Positions 25,598 through 34,281 of a stretch of 64,000 nucleotides of DNA are shown here, piece by piece. The stretch is from JADHMP01 sp964386915. Lineage in GTDB: Bacteria; Bacteroidota; Bacteroidia; Flavobacteriales; Flavobacteriaceae. Where the stretch lies: contig CAYLUQ010000009.1 of assembly GCA_964386915.1 (NCBI GenBank), positions 27,013 to 91,012 on the forward strand, in the 5' to 3' direction. The notes below the pieces were generated by a model. That model was given only the letters and a program-made list of their open reading frames with translations. It searched no databases and had not been told where the DNA came from. Each line of letters starts with the position of its first letter. The first letter of the stretch is position 1. The position numbers were made by a program, and so were the translations under genes.

Positions 25598-26868
25598 TCT
25601 CCTTTCGCCTTAACTAAAAATAGACCAGAATTGATATCACTAATGAGAATATGCCCACTTTTAAAGTAGGGATAAACATTCCACGCGCCAAAAAAAGTGG
25701 TGTCATTGTTATCTGGATAGGTGTCAAAAAAGCCTATTTCACTAATATTTTTTTCTTCAATTTGACTAATATCAAGAGCCCGAATACCAAAGGTGTAATT
25801 GGCCATATAAAAAATATTTCCGCTTACATAGCCATTGTGGTCTATGGCATTACTAGGACCAAAATGATTCATGTGGAGGGTGGGTTCCTCTAAATTAGAC
25901 ACATCAATAATCCGCGTGTGCGTTTTAACCCCTTGGTTGATTTCGTCTAGCTCATCACCTAGAATCAAAAACTTTTGATCTTCAGTAAGCCATGCCTGAT
26001 GGGTATAACCTCCATTGGAATAGGTAAAAGCACTAATCTTTTTAGGATTGCTTTTATCGGTTACGTCTAGTATTACTACTTGGTTATTTTCTCCACCCAC
26101 ACTATTACTACCAAATAAAATTTCCCGTCCTTCATAGGCTTTATCTGGACCTTTATACAGCACAATTTGAGCATCGTGGGTGTAGGTGTCGGCCTCATAA
26201 CCTCCTATTTGCTGGGGGTCTTTGGGATCATTAAGATCAATAAATATGGGGCCTCCTTTAAACAAATCGCTACCCACTACATAGGCAAAGCCACTGTCTT
26301 CATTAATGGCTATGTTATGGGCACTTCCAAAAGTGGTGAGTCGAGCATCTTCCGAAAAAATTTGGTTTGGAGTTGCCTCACGCAATCGTGTTAAATCAAA
26401 GACTTGCAGGCCGTGTTCTTTTGCTTCGCTCACAATATAGGCATGGTTTTGATAGACTTTAATGTCTCTCCAAATACTGGCTTGGGTAGCTGTAGGCAGT
26501 TTTCCTAATACCACGGGATCCTCCGGTTGACTGAGGTCCACAAACACAGTGCCATCATCCACCCCAAATAGGGCATATTCTTTGTCTGTTTCTGGATCTG
26601 TCCATCCCCAACTATCATTCCCTTCTATTCCGCCCAATATATTGAGCGGCACATAAGAAATCAAATCAAAACCTGAACAAGGGTAAATGCCCGCCATTCC
26701 ATTTTCACAAGGAATTTGCTTTAAAACTTGAGGGGTTTCATCGGTGGGCGAGTCGGGTTCTAGCACATCGGTGTTGGGCGAATCGTCCATGGGGTCTTCC
26801 ACTTCCTTAGAGCAGGCAAAAAACATGAGCATAAGTGCGGAGTAGAATAAGGGGGAAAAACGAATCAT
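25594..26868 (-). CDS. Choice-of-anchor B family lipoprotein (LVIVD repeats)
   Basis: This 424-residue lipoprotein has Cys19 after a hydrophobic signal (MFFAC), then an acidic/proline linker to about residue 50, and then LVIVD-type repeats such as VFVDLSQPEDPVVLG, QVFDLTRLREA, PIFIDLNDPKDPQQIG and VVILDVTDKSNPKKIS. Proteins of this kind are surface beta-propellers in Bacteroidota and other groups, with no settled function. The 3' end overlaps the second lipoprotein by 4 bp. A 7/8 promoter match (TACATTAG, minus strand 26879-26886) lies 10 bp before the ATG. Confidence 0.82.
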   Translation of the reverse strand: MIRFSPLFYSALMLMFFACSKEVEDPMDDSPNTDVLEPDSPTDETPQVLKQIPCENGMAGIYPCSGFDLISYVPLNILGGIEGNDSWGWTDPETDKEYALFGVDDGTVFVDLSQPEDPVVLGKLPTATQASIWRDIKVYQNHAYIVSEAKEHGLQVFDLTRLREATPNQIFSEDARLTTFGSAHNIAINEDSGFAYVVGSDLFKGGPIFIDLNDPKDPQQIGGYEADTYTHDAQIVLYKGPDKAYEGREILFGSNSVGGENNQVVILDVTDKSNPKKISAFTYSNGGYTHQAWLTEDQKFLILGDELDEINQGVKTHTRIIDVSNLEEPTLHMNHFGPSNAIDHNGYVSGNIFYMANYTFGIRALDISQIEEKNISEIGFFDTYPDNNDTTFFGAWNVYPYFKSGHILISDINSGLFLVKAKGE

Positions 26869-26957
26869 CTTTTTTTTGCTAATGTACTAAATATTTTGCC
26901 GTAACTATTTTTGATTAATCCCCCTTAAAAAAACAAACTACAACCAAAATTAGTCCC

Positions 26958-26965
26958 TATTTTTG
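26958..26965 (+). promoter_or_regulatory. -7 promoter element abutting thiL (possible leaderless mRNA)
   Basis: TATTTTTG matches TAnnTTTG exactly and ends only 4 bp before the thiL ATG, so transcription would start at or next to the start codon. No -33 TTTG is found at N19. Confidence 0.5.
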
Positions 26966-26969
26966 CAGC

Positions 26970-28022
26970 ATGCTAGCAGATAAAGAACCCTCCAAAACGC
27001 CACTAGAAGAATTGGGCGAATTTGCCCTTATTGAGTACCTCACAAAAAATTTTAAATGCCATCAAAAAAGCACCATTTTGGGTATTGGTGATGATGCTGC
27101 CATTGTACAACACGCCAAGGATCAAACCGTTGTGAGCACAGATCTTTTAGTGGAAGGTGTTCATTTTGATTTAAGCTATATGCCCCTTAAACACCTAGGA
27201 TATAAAGCGGTGGTTGTGAATCTTTCAGACCTCTATGCCATGAATGCCAAACCACAACAAATCACCGTTTCTATTGCCGTCTCCAACCGTTTTCCTGTGG
27301 AGGCACTCACAGCTTTATATGAGGGCATTGCACTTGCTTGCAAAAATTATGGCGTTGATTTAATTGGAGGAGACACTACTTCTAGCACAAAGGGCCTGCT
27401 GCTTTCTGTCACCGCTCTAGGCAGTGCCCCATCCCAAAAATTGGTGCGCCGCTCTGGAGCCAAACCCAATGACCTCTTGGTGGTTAGTGGCGACTTAGGA
27501 GGGGCCTATGCCGGACTCCAAATTTTAGAACGCGAAAAAGCGGTCTTTGAAGTTAATCCCAAGTTACAACCCGATTTGTCATCCTACACCTATAGCGTAG
27601 GTCGACAATTAAAACCAGAAGCCCGCAAAGATGTGATTGAACTGCTCGAGGAATTGAAAATTGTTCCCACTGCCATGATTGACATTAGCGACGGGCTTTC
27701 TTCCGAAATTTTACATCTTTCTAAAGCCAGTGGGGTTGGGTTTCACCTCTACGAAGAAAAAATTCCTATTGATCCGGAGGTGCTGAACATTTGTGAAGAA
27801 TTTAAAATAAACAGCATCGCACCTGCACTAAACGGTGGAGAAGATTATGAACTGCTATTCACTCTTCCACAAGCAGCCTACGAAAAAATTAAAGGGCATC
27901 CGTTGCTCACCGTCATTGGACACGCTGTTGACCTATCGGCAGGCAATCAATTGATTACGGGATTAGGGCAACAAATTCCCCTAACGGCACAAGGTTGGAA
28001 AAATTTTGACGAGTTAGCCTAA
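26970..28022 (+). CDS. thiL: Thiamine-phosphate kinase
   Basis: This 350-residue enzyme phosphorylates thiamine monophosphate to the active diphosphate in the cytoplasm. Family landmarks are GIGDDAAIV near the N-terminus, YKAVVVNLSDLYAM, LIGGDTTSS, VSGDLGGAYAGLQ, and IDISDGLSSE. The ATG at 26970 gives the family N-terminus (PLEELGEF). No riboswitch is seen before it, in contrast with the TonB receptor at 55010. The 3' end overlaps the ZIP gene by 9 bp. Confidence 0.94.
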   Translation: MLADKEPSKTPLEELGEFALIEYLTKNFKCHQKSTILGIGDDAAIVQHAKDQTVVSTDLLVEGVHFDLSYMPLKHLGYKAVVVNLSDLYAMNAKPQQITVSIAVSNRFPVEALTALYEGIALACKNYGVDLIGGDTTSSTKGLLLSVTALGSAPSQKLVRRSGAKPNDLLVVSGDLGGAYAGLQILEREKAVFEVNPKLQPDLSSYTYSVGRQLKPEARKDVIELLEELKIVPTAMIDISDGLSSEILHLSKASGVGFHLYEEKIPIDPEVLNICEEFKINSIAPALNGGEDYELLFTLPQAAYEKIKGHPLLTVIGHAVDLSAGNQLITGLGQQIPLTAQGWKNFDELA

Positions 28023-28829
28023 AGCAACGTCTAGGGTCATCATTACAATAAAACCGCCAATAAAGCCGAGGGTAGCTACATCTGTATATTTATCGAGTTG
28101 GGTTTCAGGAATTACTTCTTCCACTACCACAAAAATCATAGCTCCAGCGGCAAAAGCAAGGGCATAGGGCAATAGGGGCGTAAAAAAGGTGACCGCCACA
28201 GCCCCTATAACAGCTGCAATGGGCTCTACAATGGCCGACAATTGACCGTACCAAAAGCTTTTTAAACGCGAAACACCTTGTCGTCTAAGCGGCATGGAAA
28301 CAGCAATGCCCTCTGGAAAATTTTGAATGCCAATCCCCAAGGCCAAAGCCACGGCTCCAGCAATTGAAGCTTCTGGAATTCCGGCAGCCACACCACCAAA
28401 CAATACTCCCACCGCCAATCCTTCGGGAATGTTGTGTAAGGTAATGGCCAACACCAAGAGTGTGGTTTTATGCCAAGGTGTTTTAAGGCCTTCTGTTTCT
28501 TTAAAATTGATATGAATATGGGGTAATATTTTATCTAAGCCAAAAATAAAAAGAGCCCCCAAAGCAAAGCCTATGGCTGCGGGAAAAACCTTTACAAACC
28601 CCTCCCCAGGACTCATTTCAATGCCAGGCGCTAATAAACTCCAAAAACTAGCCGCCACCATAACGCCACCGGTGAAGCCCAATAAACCATCTAAAACCAA
28701 TCGATTCATTTCCTTCACAAAAAAAACCATGGAAGCCCCCAAGGCGGTTAAGCCCCAAGTAAATAGTGTGGCATAAAAAGCCCCTACTATGGGGTTTAGA
28801 TTTTCAAAATAAGAAAGTATAAAATCCAT
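28014..28829 (-). CDS. ZIP-family divalent metal transporter
   Basis: This 271-residue inner-membrane protein has about eight hydrophobic helices. The ZIP metal-site motifs are clear: HNIPEGLAVGVLFGG in TM4 and IQNFPEGIAVSMPL in TM5, with a cytoplasmic loop containing HIHINFKETE that could bind metal. It imports zinc, iron or similar divalent ions. It converges on thiL with a 9 bp overlap and is divergent from the lycopene cyclase gene. Confidence 0.92.
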   Translation of the reverse strand: MDFILSYFENLNPIVGAFYATLFTWGLTALGASMVFFVKEMNRLVLDGLLGFTGGVMVAASFWSLLAPGIEMSPGEGFVKVFPAAIGFALGALFIFGLDKILPHIHINFKETEGLKTPWHKTTLLVLAITLHNIPEGLAVGVLFGGVAAGIPEASIAGAVALALGIGIQNFPEGIAVSMPLRRQGVSRLKSFWYGQLSAIVEPIAAVIGAVAVTFFTPLLPYALAFAAGAMIFVVVEEVIPETQLDKYTDVATLGFIGGFIVMMTLDVALG

Positions 28830-28855
28830 GTTTTATGACAAATCTAGTAACGAAA

Positions 28856-28863
28856 CAAAAGTA
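28856..28863 (-). promoter_or_regulatory. -7 promoter element of the ZIP transporter gene
   Basis: TACTTTTG on the minus strand is an exact TAnnTTTG match, 26 bp before the ATG. No -33 box is convincing. Confidence 0.45.
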
Positions 28864-28920
28864 AAGAGTTTTGCTGAATCAGTGGACACTTCTGAAGTTT
28901 ATCACTAATTTTAACAACTC

Positions 28921-30075
28921 ATGAAAAAAAATTGTTTTGACTATATCGTTTGTGGTGGGGGAGCCTCCGGCCTCATGCTAACCCAAAGACTACTTAGTGA
29001 TCCCTATTTTAAGGACAAACAGTTACTGCTCCTTGAAAAGGAGGTCAAAACTCATAACGACCGCACTTGGTGCTATTGGGAAACTCCAGGGGGGGCTTAT
29101 GATGATTTACTTTTTCAGCAATGGCCATTGGGAACGTTTAAGGCAAGCAACTATAAAACTGACTTTGAGTTCAAGCCACTTACCTACAAAATGTTACGCT
29201 CTGCTCCTTTTTATCAAAAAATGTATACTGCCTTAGAAGCAGCACCAAATTGTAGTTTGGTGCGCGAAAACATTCAAAAAATAGAGTCTTATGCTGAAAA
29301 GGTGGTGATAACCACGTCTAATCAAACCTTTGAGGGGCAACAGGCTTTTTCCAGTCTTTTTGATCCCAAAGTACTTTTGCAACAGAAGCGATATCCTGTT
29401 TTACAACAACACTTTTTGGGGTGGTTTGTAGAATCCAAAGAAGCTCTTTTTGACGTTAATCGAATTACGTTTATGGATTTTGCTATTCCACAACAAGGCA
29501 ATACCCGCTTTTTATATGTTTTACCCTTTAGTGCAAACAAAGCCCTGATTGAATATACGCTCTTCTCGAAAGAGGTATTAACTACTGCCCAATATGAGGA
29601 GGGTTTGCAGGATTATTTAAAACAGCTAGGTGCTACGTCCTATAAAATAATTGAAAAAGAACAAGGCACCATTCCCATGTGTAGCTACCCCATGCAGCAG
29701 CACAACAAGAAACGGCTTCTTCACATTGGCACAGCGGGAGGATGGACCAAGGCTAGCACGGGCTATACGTTTAAAAATACGGACCTAAAAACACAAGCCT
29801 TAGTGGCTTTTTTAAAAACCAAAAAACCACTTCACCACTTTCAAAAAAAGAATCGTTTTTGGGTCTATGACCTCTTGTTTTTAGATGTTTTGTCTGCCCA
29901 CAACGCCAAAGGAAGTGCCCTTTTTTCACGCCTTTTTGAAAAAAACAATCCTTATTTATTATTTCGATTTCTCTCCGAGCAAACAAATTTTTGGGAAGAA
30001 TTAAAAATAATGAGTTCCTTTCGATTGCCACAAATAGCCCTTTTTGTGAAGGCCCTCTTAAAACGCCTTTTTTAA
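28921..30075 (+). CDS. crtY: Lycopene cyclase family protein
   Basis: This 384-residue flavoprotein has an N-terminal nucleotide-binding motif (CGGGASGL, residues 11-18), a family motif HNDRTWCYWE near residue 46-55, and the FLYVLPFS stretch around residue 199-206. It cyclises the ends of lycopene to beta-carotene in the membrane. It converges on a GGPP synthase with a 4 bp overlap, so carotenoid or isoprenoid genes sit together. No other carotenoid genes (crtB, crtI) lie in the window. Confidence 0.88.
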   Translation: MKKNCFDYIVCGGGASGLMLTQRLLSDPYFKDKQLLLLEKEVKTHNDRTWCYWETPGGAYDDLLFQQWPLGTFKASNYKTDFEFKPLTYKMLRSAPFYQKMYTALEAAPNCSLVRENIQKIESYAEKVVITTSNQTFEGQQAFSSLFDPKVLLQQKRYPVLQQHFLGWFVESKEALFDVNRITFMDFAIPQQGNTRFLYVLPFSANKALIEYTLFSKEVLTTAQYEEGLQDYLKQLGATSYKIIEKEQGTIPMCSYPMQQHNKKRLLHIGTAGGWTKASTGYTFKNTDLKTQALVAFLKTKKPLHHFQKKNRFWVYDLLFLDVLSAHNAKGSALFSRLFEKNNPYLLFRFLSEQTNFWEELKIMSSFRLPQIALFVKALLKRLF

Positions 30076-31046
30076 AAAGATCGAGCCATTAAGGCTTTGG
30101 CAAATTGCTCTAGCGCTTCACGTCCTTGAGGCCGAAGAGACAGTCCTTCCAAATGCCCTAAAGCTTGGTGGGTATAGAATGCCACTTTATCGGCACAAGC
30201 TTTTTTAGCACCGGAGGCTGTAAAGAGTGCACAAACTTCTTGAATTTTTTCACCCGGTTCGGCAGGTTGGGTAGCAAATAACGCCAGCAAGCGTTCCTTT
30301 TGATCAGTTGTGCCTAACTGAAGCGTTTGGTGATAGAGCATTGTTTTTTTGTTTTCAATAATATCACCCCCCACTTGTTTGCCAAATGTTTTTGGGTCAC
30401 CAAAGGCATCTAAATAATCGTCTTGAATTTGAAAGGCTATGCCTAAAGTGCGTCCAAAATCATAGAGTGCATCGGCTGCATCGAGAGCGGCTTGGGCCAC
30501 TAGGGCGCCCATTTTAAGGGAACAGCCTAACAAAACAGCGGTTTTTAGATCTATCATCTGCAAGTATTGGGTTTCGGTAACCCCTTGAAGTTTTTCAAAA
30601 TCCATATCATATTGTTGTCCTTCACAAACTTCAATTGCGGTTTGACTCAACAAACGAGTTAGTTGACTGTGAAGGGGAGCCTCATAGTGTTCAAGGGCTT
30701 GATAGGCTGCAATTAAGAGTGCATCTCCTGAAAGCAATGCGGTGTTATTGTCCCATTTGGTATGCACAGTGGGTTTTCCTCTTCGAAGGGGGGCTTCGTC
30801 CATAATATCATCGTGCATCAGGGTGAAATTGTGAAACAACTCCACCGCCAGAGCAGCCGGTAGAGCAGCAGTGGCTTTTTGATTAAAGGCATCGGCACTT
30901 AGCAAAGCTAAAACAGGGCGCAATCGCTTGCCCCCTAAACTCAAAATATAGGCAATTGGGGCATAGAGTTGTTGGGGTTCTTCTGGCCTTTTTTGGGTAT
31001 TTAAATAGTCTAGAAATTGCTGTTGATAGGCGCCTATAGCTCGCAT
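30072..31046 (-). CDS. Polyprenyl diphosphate synthase (GGPP synthase-like)
   Basis: This 324-residue class I prenyltransferase has the first aspartate-rich motif DDIMD at 79-83 and the second in QIQDDYLD with Asp209, Asp210 and Asp213. It condenses isopentenyl diphosphate with allylic diphosphates. Beside lycopene cyclase, geranylgeranyl diphosphate is the most likely product, but chain length is not certain from the sequence. The gene overlaps crtY by 4 bp at the 3' ends. A 7/8 promoter match lies on the minus strand at 31059-31066. Confidence 0.9.
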   Translation of the reverse strand: MRAIGAYQQQFLDYLNTQKRPEEPQQLYAPIAYILSLGGKRLRPVLALLSADAFNQKATAALPAALAVELFHNFTLMHDDIMDEAPLRRGKPTVHTKWDNNTALLSGDALLIAAYQALEHYEAPLHSQLTRLLSQTAIEVCEGQQYDMDFEKLQGVTETQYLQMIDLKTAVLLGCSLKMGALVAQAALDAADALYDFGRTLGIAFQIQDDYLDAFGDPKTFGKQVGGDIIENKKTMLYHQTLQLGTTDQKERLLALFATQPAEPGEKIQEVCALFTASGAKKACADKVAFYTHQALGHLEGLSLRPQGREALEQFAKALMARSF

Positions 31047-31103
31047 CTCTTTTTTTGCTAAATGTAATTAAATTTTAGCTCATATGAATCCCAAAAAAAC
31101 TTT

Positions 31104-31131
31104 GGAAACTTTTTTGGTTTTAAAAGTTTCC
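31104..31131. promoter_or_regulatory. Palindromic operator candidate of the TetR regulator
   Basis: GGAAACTTTT (31104-31113) and AAAAGTTTCC (31122-31131) form a perfect 10 bp inverted repeat with an 8 bp spacer. It overlaps the -33 box and lies within the spacer of the tetR promoter. A bound TetR dimer would block RNA polymerase. The location fits autoregulation of the efflux operon. Confidence 0.6.
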
Positions 31132-31144
31132 TTGATTACTTTTG
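31113..31144 (+). promoter_or_regulatory. Promoter of the tetR-RND efflux operon
   Basis: TTTG (31113-31116), a 20 bp spacer and TACTTTTG (31137-31144) give a nearly ideal Bacteroidota TTTG-N19-TAnnTTTG promoter, 12 bp before the ATG at 31157. The operator dyad overlaps it. Confidence 0.65.
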
Positions 31145-31156
31145 CCGCAAATTGCT

Positions 31157-31753
31157 ATGAAAAAGGAAATTATAGAGGCTACATTGCCCCTCTTTTTGAG
31201 GATTGGTTTTAAGAATGTGACCATGGATGATGTGGCCCAAAATTTGAGCATTTCAAAAAAAACAGTATATGAACATTTTGACAACAAGAAGGCCCTCATT
31301 GAGGCTGCTGTAAACCGTCTTATCTTAACTATTGGAAGCGAAGTTGAAATGATTCAAAATGCTGCTGAAAATCCTATTTCAGCAATATATAAAGTCAAAA
31401 CCATGGTTTTGCAATATTTAAAAGATGAGGAGAATTCACCTCAAATTCAATTGCAAAAATATTATCCAGAAATCTATCAAGAATTAAAGTTTAAGGAATT
31501 TGACCTTTTGGGTAATCATTTTCGGTCGAGTTTACAAAAAGGAATTGAGATGAACCTTTTTAGAGAAGACATTGATATTGATTTTATTTCCAGAATTTAT
31601 TTCAGTGGCTTGCGTAACATTAGAGATATTAAACTTTTTCCTAGAAATCAGTTTCAAATAGAAGAACTGATGGGGCTATTTTTTGAATATCACCTCAGAG
31701 CTATTTCTACAGAAAAAGGCATTATGCTTTTAAACGAACACAAACAATCTTAA
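31157..31753 (+). CDS. TetR/AcrR-family transcriptional regulator
   Basis: This 198-residue regulator has an N-terminal helix-turn-helix (VTMDDVAQNLSISKKTVYEHFDNKKAL, quoted in parts: DVAQNL, SKKTVYEHF) and an all-helical C-terminal ligand domain. I start it at ATG 31157; an upstream TTG (31142) overlaps the promoter. It lies 5 bp before the TolC gene and heads the efflux operon, so it probably senses a toxic or endogenous ligand and represses its own operon through the palindrome upstream. Confidence 0.9.
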   Translation: MKKEIIEATLPLFLRIGFKNVTMDDVAQNLSISKKTVYEHFDNKKALIEAAVNRLILTIGSEVEMIQNAAENPISAIYKVKTMVLQYLKDEENSPQIQLQKYYPEIYQELKFKEFDLLGNHFRSSLQKGIEMNLFREDIDIDFISRIYFSGLRNIRDIKLFPRNQFQIEELMGLFFEYHLRAISTEKGIMLLNEHKQS

Positions 31754-31758
31754 ACACT

Positions 31759-33102
31759 ATGCGATTATCAATAAGCCTACTTTTTGTTTTTACTTTTGGT
31801 TTTTCCTTTGGGCAGAATCAGGCCCCGGAAACAATCACCTTGGCTCAAGCCGTTGAGTATGGGTTAGCCAACAACCGTTCTGTGCTCAACGCAAACCGAG
31901 AGGTTCAAAAAGCCTATAAAGAACGATGGAACACTATTGCCATTGGATTGCCTCAAATTAGCTCTAACGTAGATTATCAAAATTTTATTGAGCTTCCCGT
32001 TTCCTTGGTGCCAGCCGAGTTTTTTGGAGGCAAAAAAGGAGAGTTTGCCGAACTGCGCTTTGGCACACAACAAAACCTAGTGGCTGGAGTGCGCCTCAAT
32101 CAATTGCTCTTTGATGGATCCTATTTAGTGGGCTTAGAAGCCTCCAAGGTTTATTTAGACATTTCGAAAAACGTATTGGAAAAAACAGAAATTGAAGTGC
32201 GCAAGAGCATTGTGAACACCTATGCTTCCGTGCTTTTGGCACAAGAAAATGTTGCCATACTCGAAAAGAACAAAACGCAACTAGAAGCCAATTTAACAGA
32301 ACTGCGTGCCTTGCTTCAAAATGGATTTGAAGAAGAAGAAAGTGTGGAGCAATTGCGGTTAACCTTAGCTGAAATAAATACACAATTGCGCTATGCCCAA
32401 AACTTAAACGAAATTACCTTGAAAATGCTTAAGCTGCTCTTGGGAATTCCCATTGAAAATTCTTTAGCCTTGGTTGATTCGCTCGAAACACTAATAAACG
32501 ATGGGCTTTTTCAATCGCCCCTTCCCGAAACCGAAAATAGCGCCTACAATATTGATATTAAAATTGCCGAAAACAATTTGGCGTCAGAATCCTTGCTCTT
32601 TAAACTGGAGCAATCTAAATCTCTGCCTCGTTTGTCTGCCTTTGTCAACGGAAACTATTCGGGTTTTGGAGATGAATTTAATTTTTTTAATGCCGATCAA
32701 AAGTGGTTTGGTTCTTCTCTATTTGGGGTGAGTCTTCAAGTGCCCTTGTTTAGCTCTCTAGGCAAGTCGGCTTTAAAACAAAAAGCAAAAATTGCCGTTG
32801 CTCAAGCCCAAACGGAACTCGAAGAAACACAAAGCAGAGTGCAACTTGAAATTGCCTCAGCCGAAAATGACTATCAATTGGCGGTGGAAACCTATTTTAC
32901 GTCCAAAGAAAATTTAGCCTTAGCCGAAAACATAGAACAAAAAAATCAAACTAAATATTTTGAAGGCATTGCCAGCTCATTTGAACTGAGAGAAGCACAA
33001 TTGCAACTCTATGGTGCCCAACGAAATTACTTACAATCTATTCAAAACATTATTGCCAAAAAAGCAGCTTTAATGGCTTTATTAAACCTTCCTCAAGAAT
33101 AA
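31759..33102 (+). CDS. TolC-family outer-membrane efflux protein
   Basis: This 447-residue protein has a signal peptide ending at about residue 19 (FSFGQ) and two outer-membrane efflux protein repeats rich in heptads, with long helices such as residues 150-210 and 340-420. It would form the trimeric outer-membrane channel for the RND pump encoded next. It is 5 bp after tetR and 4 bp before the adaptor gene, in one operon. Confidence 0.9.
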   Translation: MRLSISLLFVFTFGFSFGQNQAPETITLAQAVEYGLANNRSVLNANREVQKAYKERWNTIAIGLPQISSNVDYQNFIELPVSLVPAEFFGGKKGEFAELRFGTQQNLVAGVRLNQLLFDGSYLVGLEASKVYLDISKNVLEKTEIEVRKSIVNTYASVLLAQENVAILEKNKTQLEANLTELRALLQNGFEEEESVEQLRLTLAEINTQLRYAQNLNEITLKMLKLLLGIPIENSLALVDSLETLINDGLFQSPLPETENSAYNIDIKIAENNLASESLLFKLEQSKSLPRLSAFVNGNYSGFGDEFNFFNADQKWFGSSLFGVSLQVPLFSSLGKSALKQKAKIAVAQAQTELEETQSRVQLEIASAENDYQLAVETYFTSKENLALAENIEQKNQTKYFEGIASSFELREAQLQLYGAQRNYLQSIQNIIAKKAALMALLNLPQE

Positions 33103-33106
33103 AACT

Positions 33107-34270
33107 ATGAAAACAAGAAATCTTCTACTCGTTAGCCTTATTGCCCTTATGGGGTGTGACAATGCCGCACCCACACATGAAGAAGTTTTAGCCAGTGACA
33201 ACTTGGAACTTTTACAACAACAACAAAGCGAATACAACCGTCAAATAAACGAATTGTCTATTCAGTTAGAGCAGCTTAAAGCCAAAATCAGCACCTTTGA
33301 TACGCAAGAAAAACTGGCTTTGGTCACTGCCTTTGAACTTCAGCCGGAAGCCTTTAGCCACTTTATAGCGGTGCAAGGCAACGTGAAAACCAGACAATAT
33401 TTAGAATTGCTTGCCGAGTTTGGCGGAACTTTAAAAAAGATCTATGTGCAAGAAGGTCAAGCGGTCTCAAAAGGAAAATTATTAGCAGAAATTGATGATG
33501 CCGGCCTGAAAGATCAACTCGAGCAAATGCAACTGCAATTGCAATTGGCACAAACCACTTTTGAGCGCACCAAACGTTTATGGAATAAAAAAATTGGTTC
33601 TGAAATTGGCTATTTGCAGGCCAAAACCAATTTTGAATCGCAACAAAAAAGGGTGGCGCAAATGAAAGAACAACTAGCCAAAACCAAAATTTATGCTCCT
33701 TTTTCTGGAGTGATAGATGAGGTAGTGGCCAAAGAAGGAGAAATGATCGCCCCCGGGATGACCCGAATTGCTAGAATTGTGAATCTCAACAGCATGTATG
33801 TGGAGGCCAATGTGCCTGAAAGCTATTTGCCTAGCATAAAAGTAGGAAGCCCTGTTGCCGTAACACTACCGGTGTTAAAGCAAACTCAACAAACTTCCAT
33901 TAGGCAAACCGGAAACTATATTGCCCCCAGCAATCGAACCTTTCGAGTAGAAGCGCCCTTACAAAATGAAGATGGAATGATTAAACCCAACCTTAGCGCC
34001 CGCTTGGAAGTGAACGACTATAACAACCCCGAGGCTTTGTTAATTCCTCTACGCATCATCAATGAAAATGCACAAGGAGAATCTTTTGTCTACATCTTAT
34101 CGGCCACCCAAGAGGAGGGCGTCTACACAACTCAACGTGCAGCCATTGTCTTAGGTAAAAACAATGGAAAACGAGTAGAAGTGCTCAAGGGCTTATCTGC
34201 TGGCGATCTCATTTTAGATGAAGGAGCCGGTGTGGTAGATGACCAACAAAAAGTTAGAAGAATTCAATAG
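33107..34270 (+). CDS. RND efflux periplasmic adaptor (HlyD/MFP family) lipoprotein
   Basis: This 387-residue membrane-fusion protein has a lipoprotein signal (LMGC, Cys17), a predicted coiled coil around residues 35-65 and a second one around 140-195, a lipoyl/barrel segment (GGTLKKIYVQEGQAVSKG), and the beta-barrel region. It links the RND pump to the TolC channel in the periplasm. The gene sits between TolC and RND genes with gaps of 4 and 11 bp. Confidence 0.9.
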   Translation: MKTRNLLLVSLIALMGCDNAAPTHEEVLASDNLELLQQQQSEYNRQINELSIQLEQLKAKISTFDTQEKLALVTAFELQPEAFSHFIAVQGNVKTRQYLELLAEFGGTLKKIYVQEGQAVSKGKLLAEIDDAGLKDQLEQMQLQLQLAQTTFERTKRLWNKKIGSEIGYLQAKTNFESQQKRVAQMKEQLAKTKIYAPFSGVIDEVVAKEGEMIAPGMTRIARIVNLNSMYVEANVPESYLPSIKVGSPVAVTLPVLKQTQQTSIRQTGNYIAPSNRTFRVEAPLQNEDGMIKPNLSARLEVNDYNNPEALLIPLRIINENAQGESFVYILSATQEEGVYTTQRAAIVLGKNNGKRVEVLKGLSAGDLILDEGAGVVDDQQKVRRIQ

Positions 34271-34281
34271 AACCCACCTCC

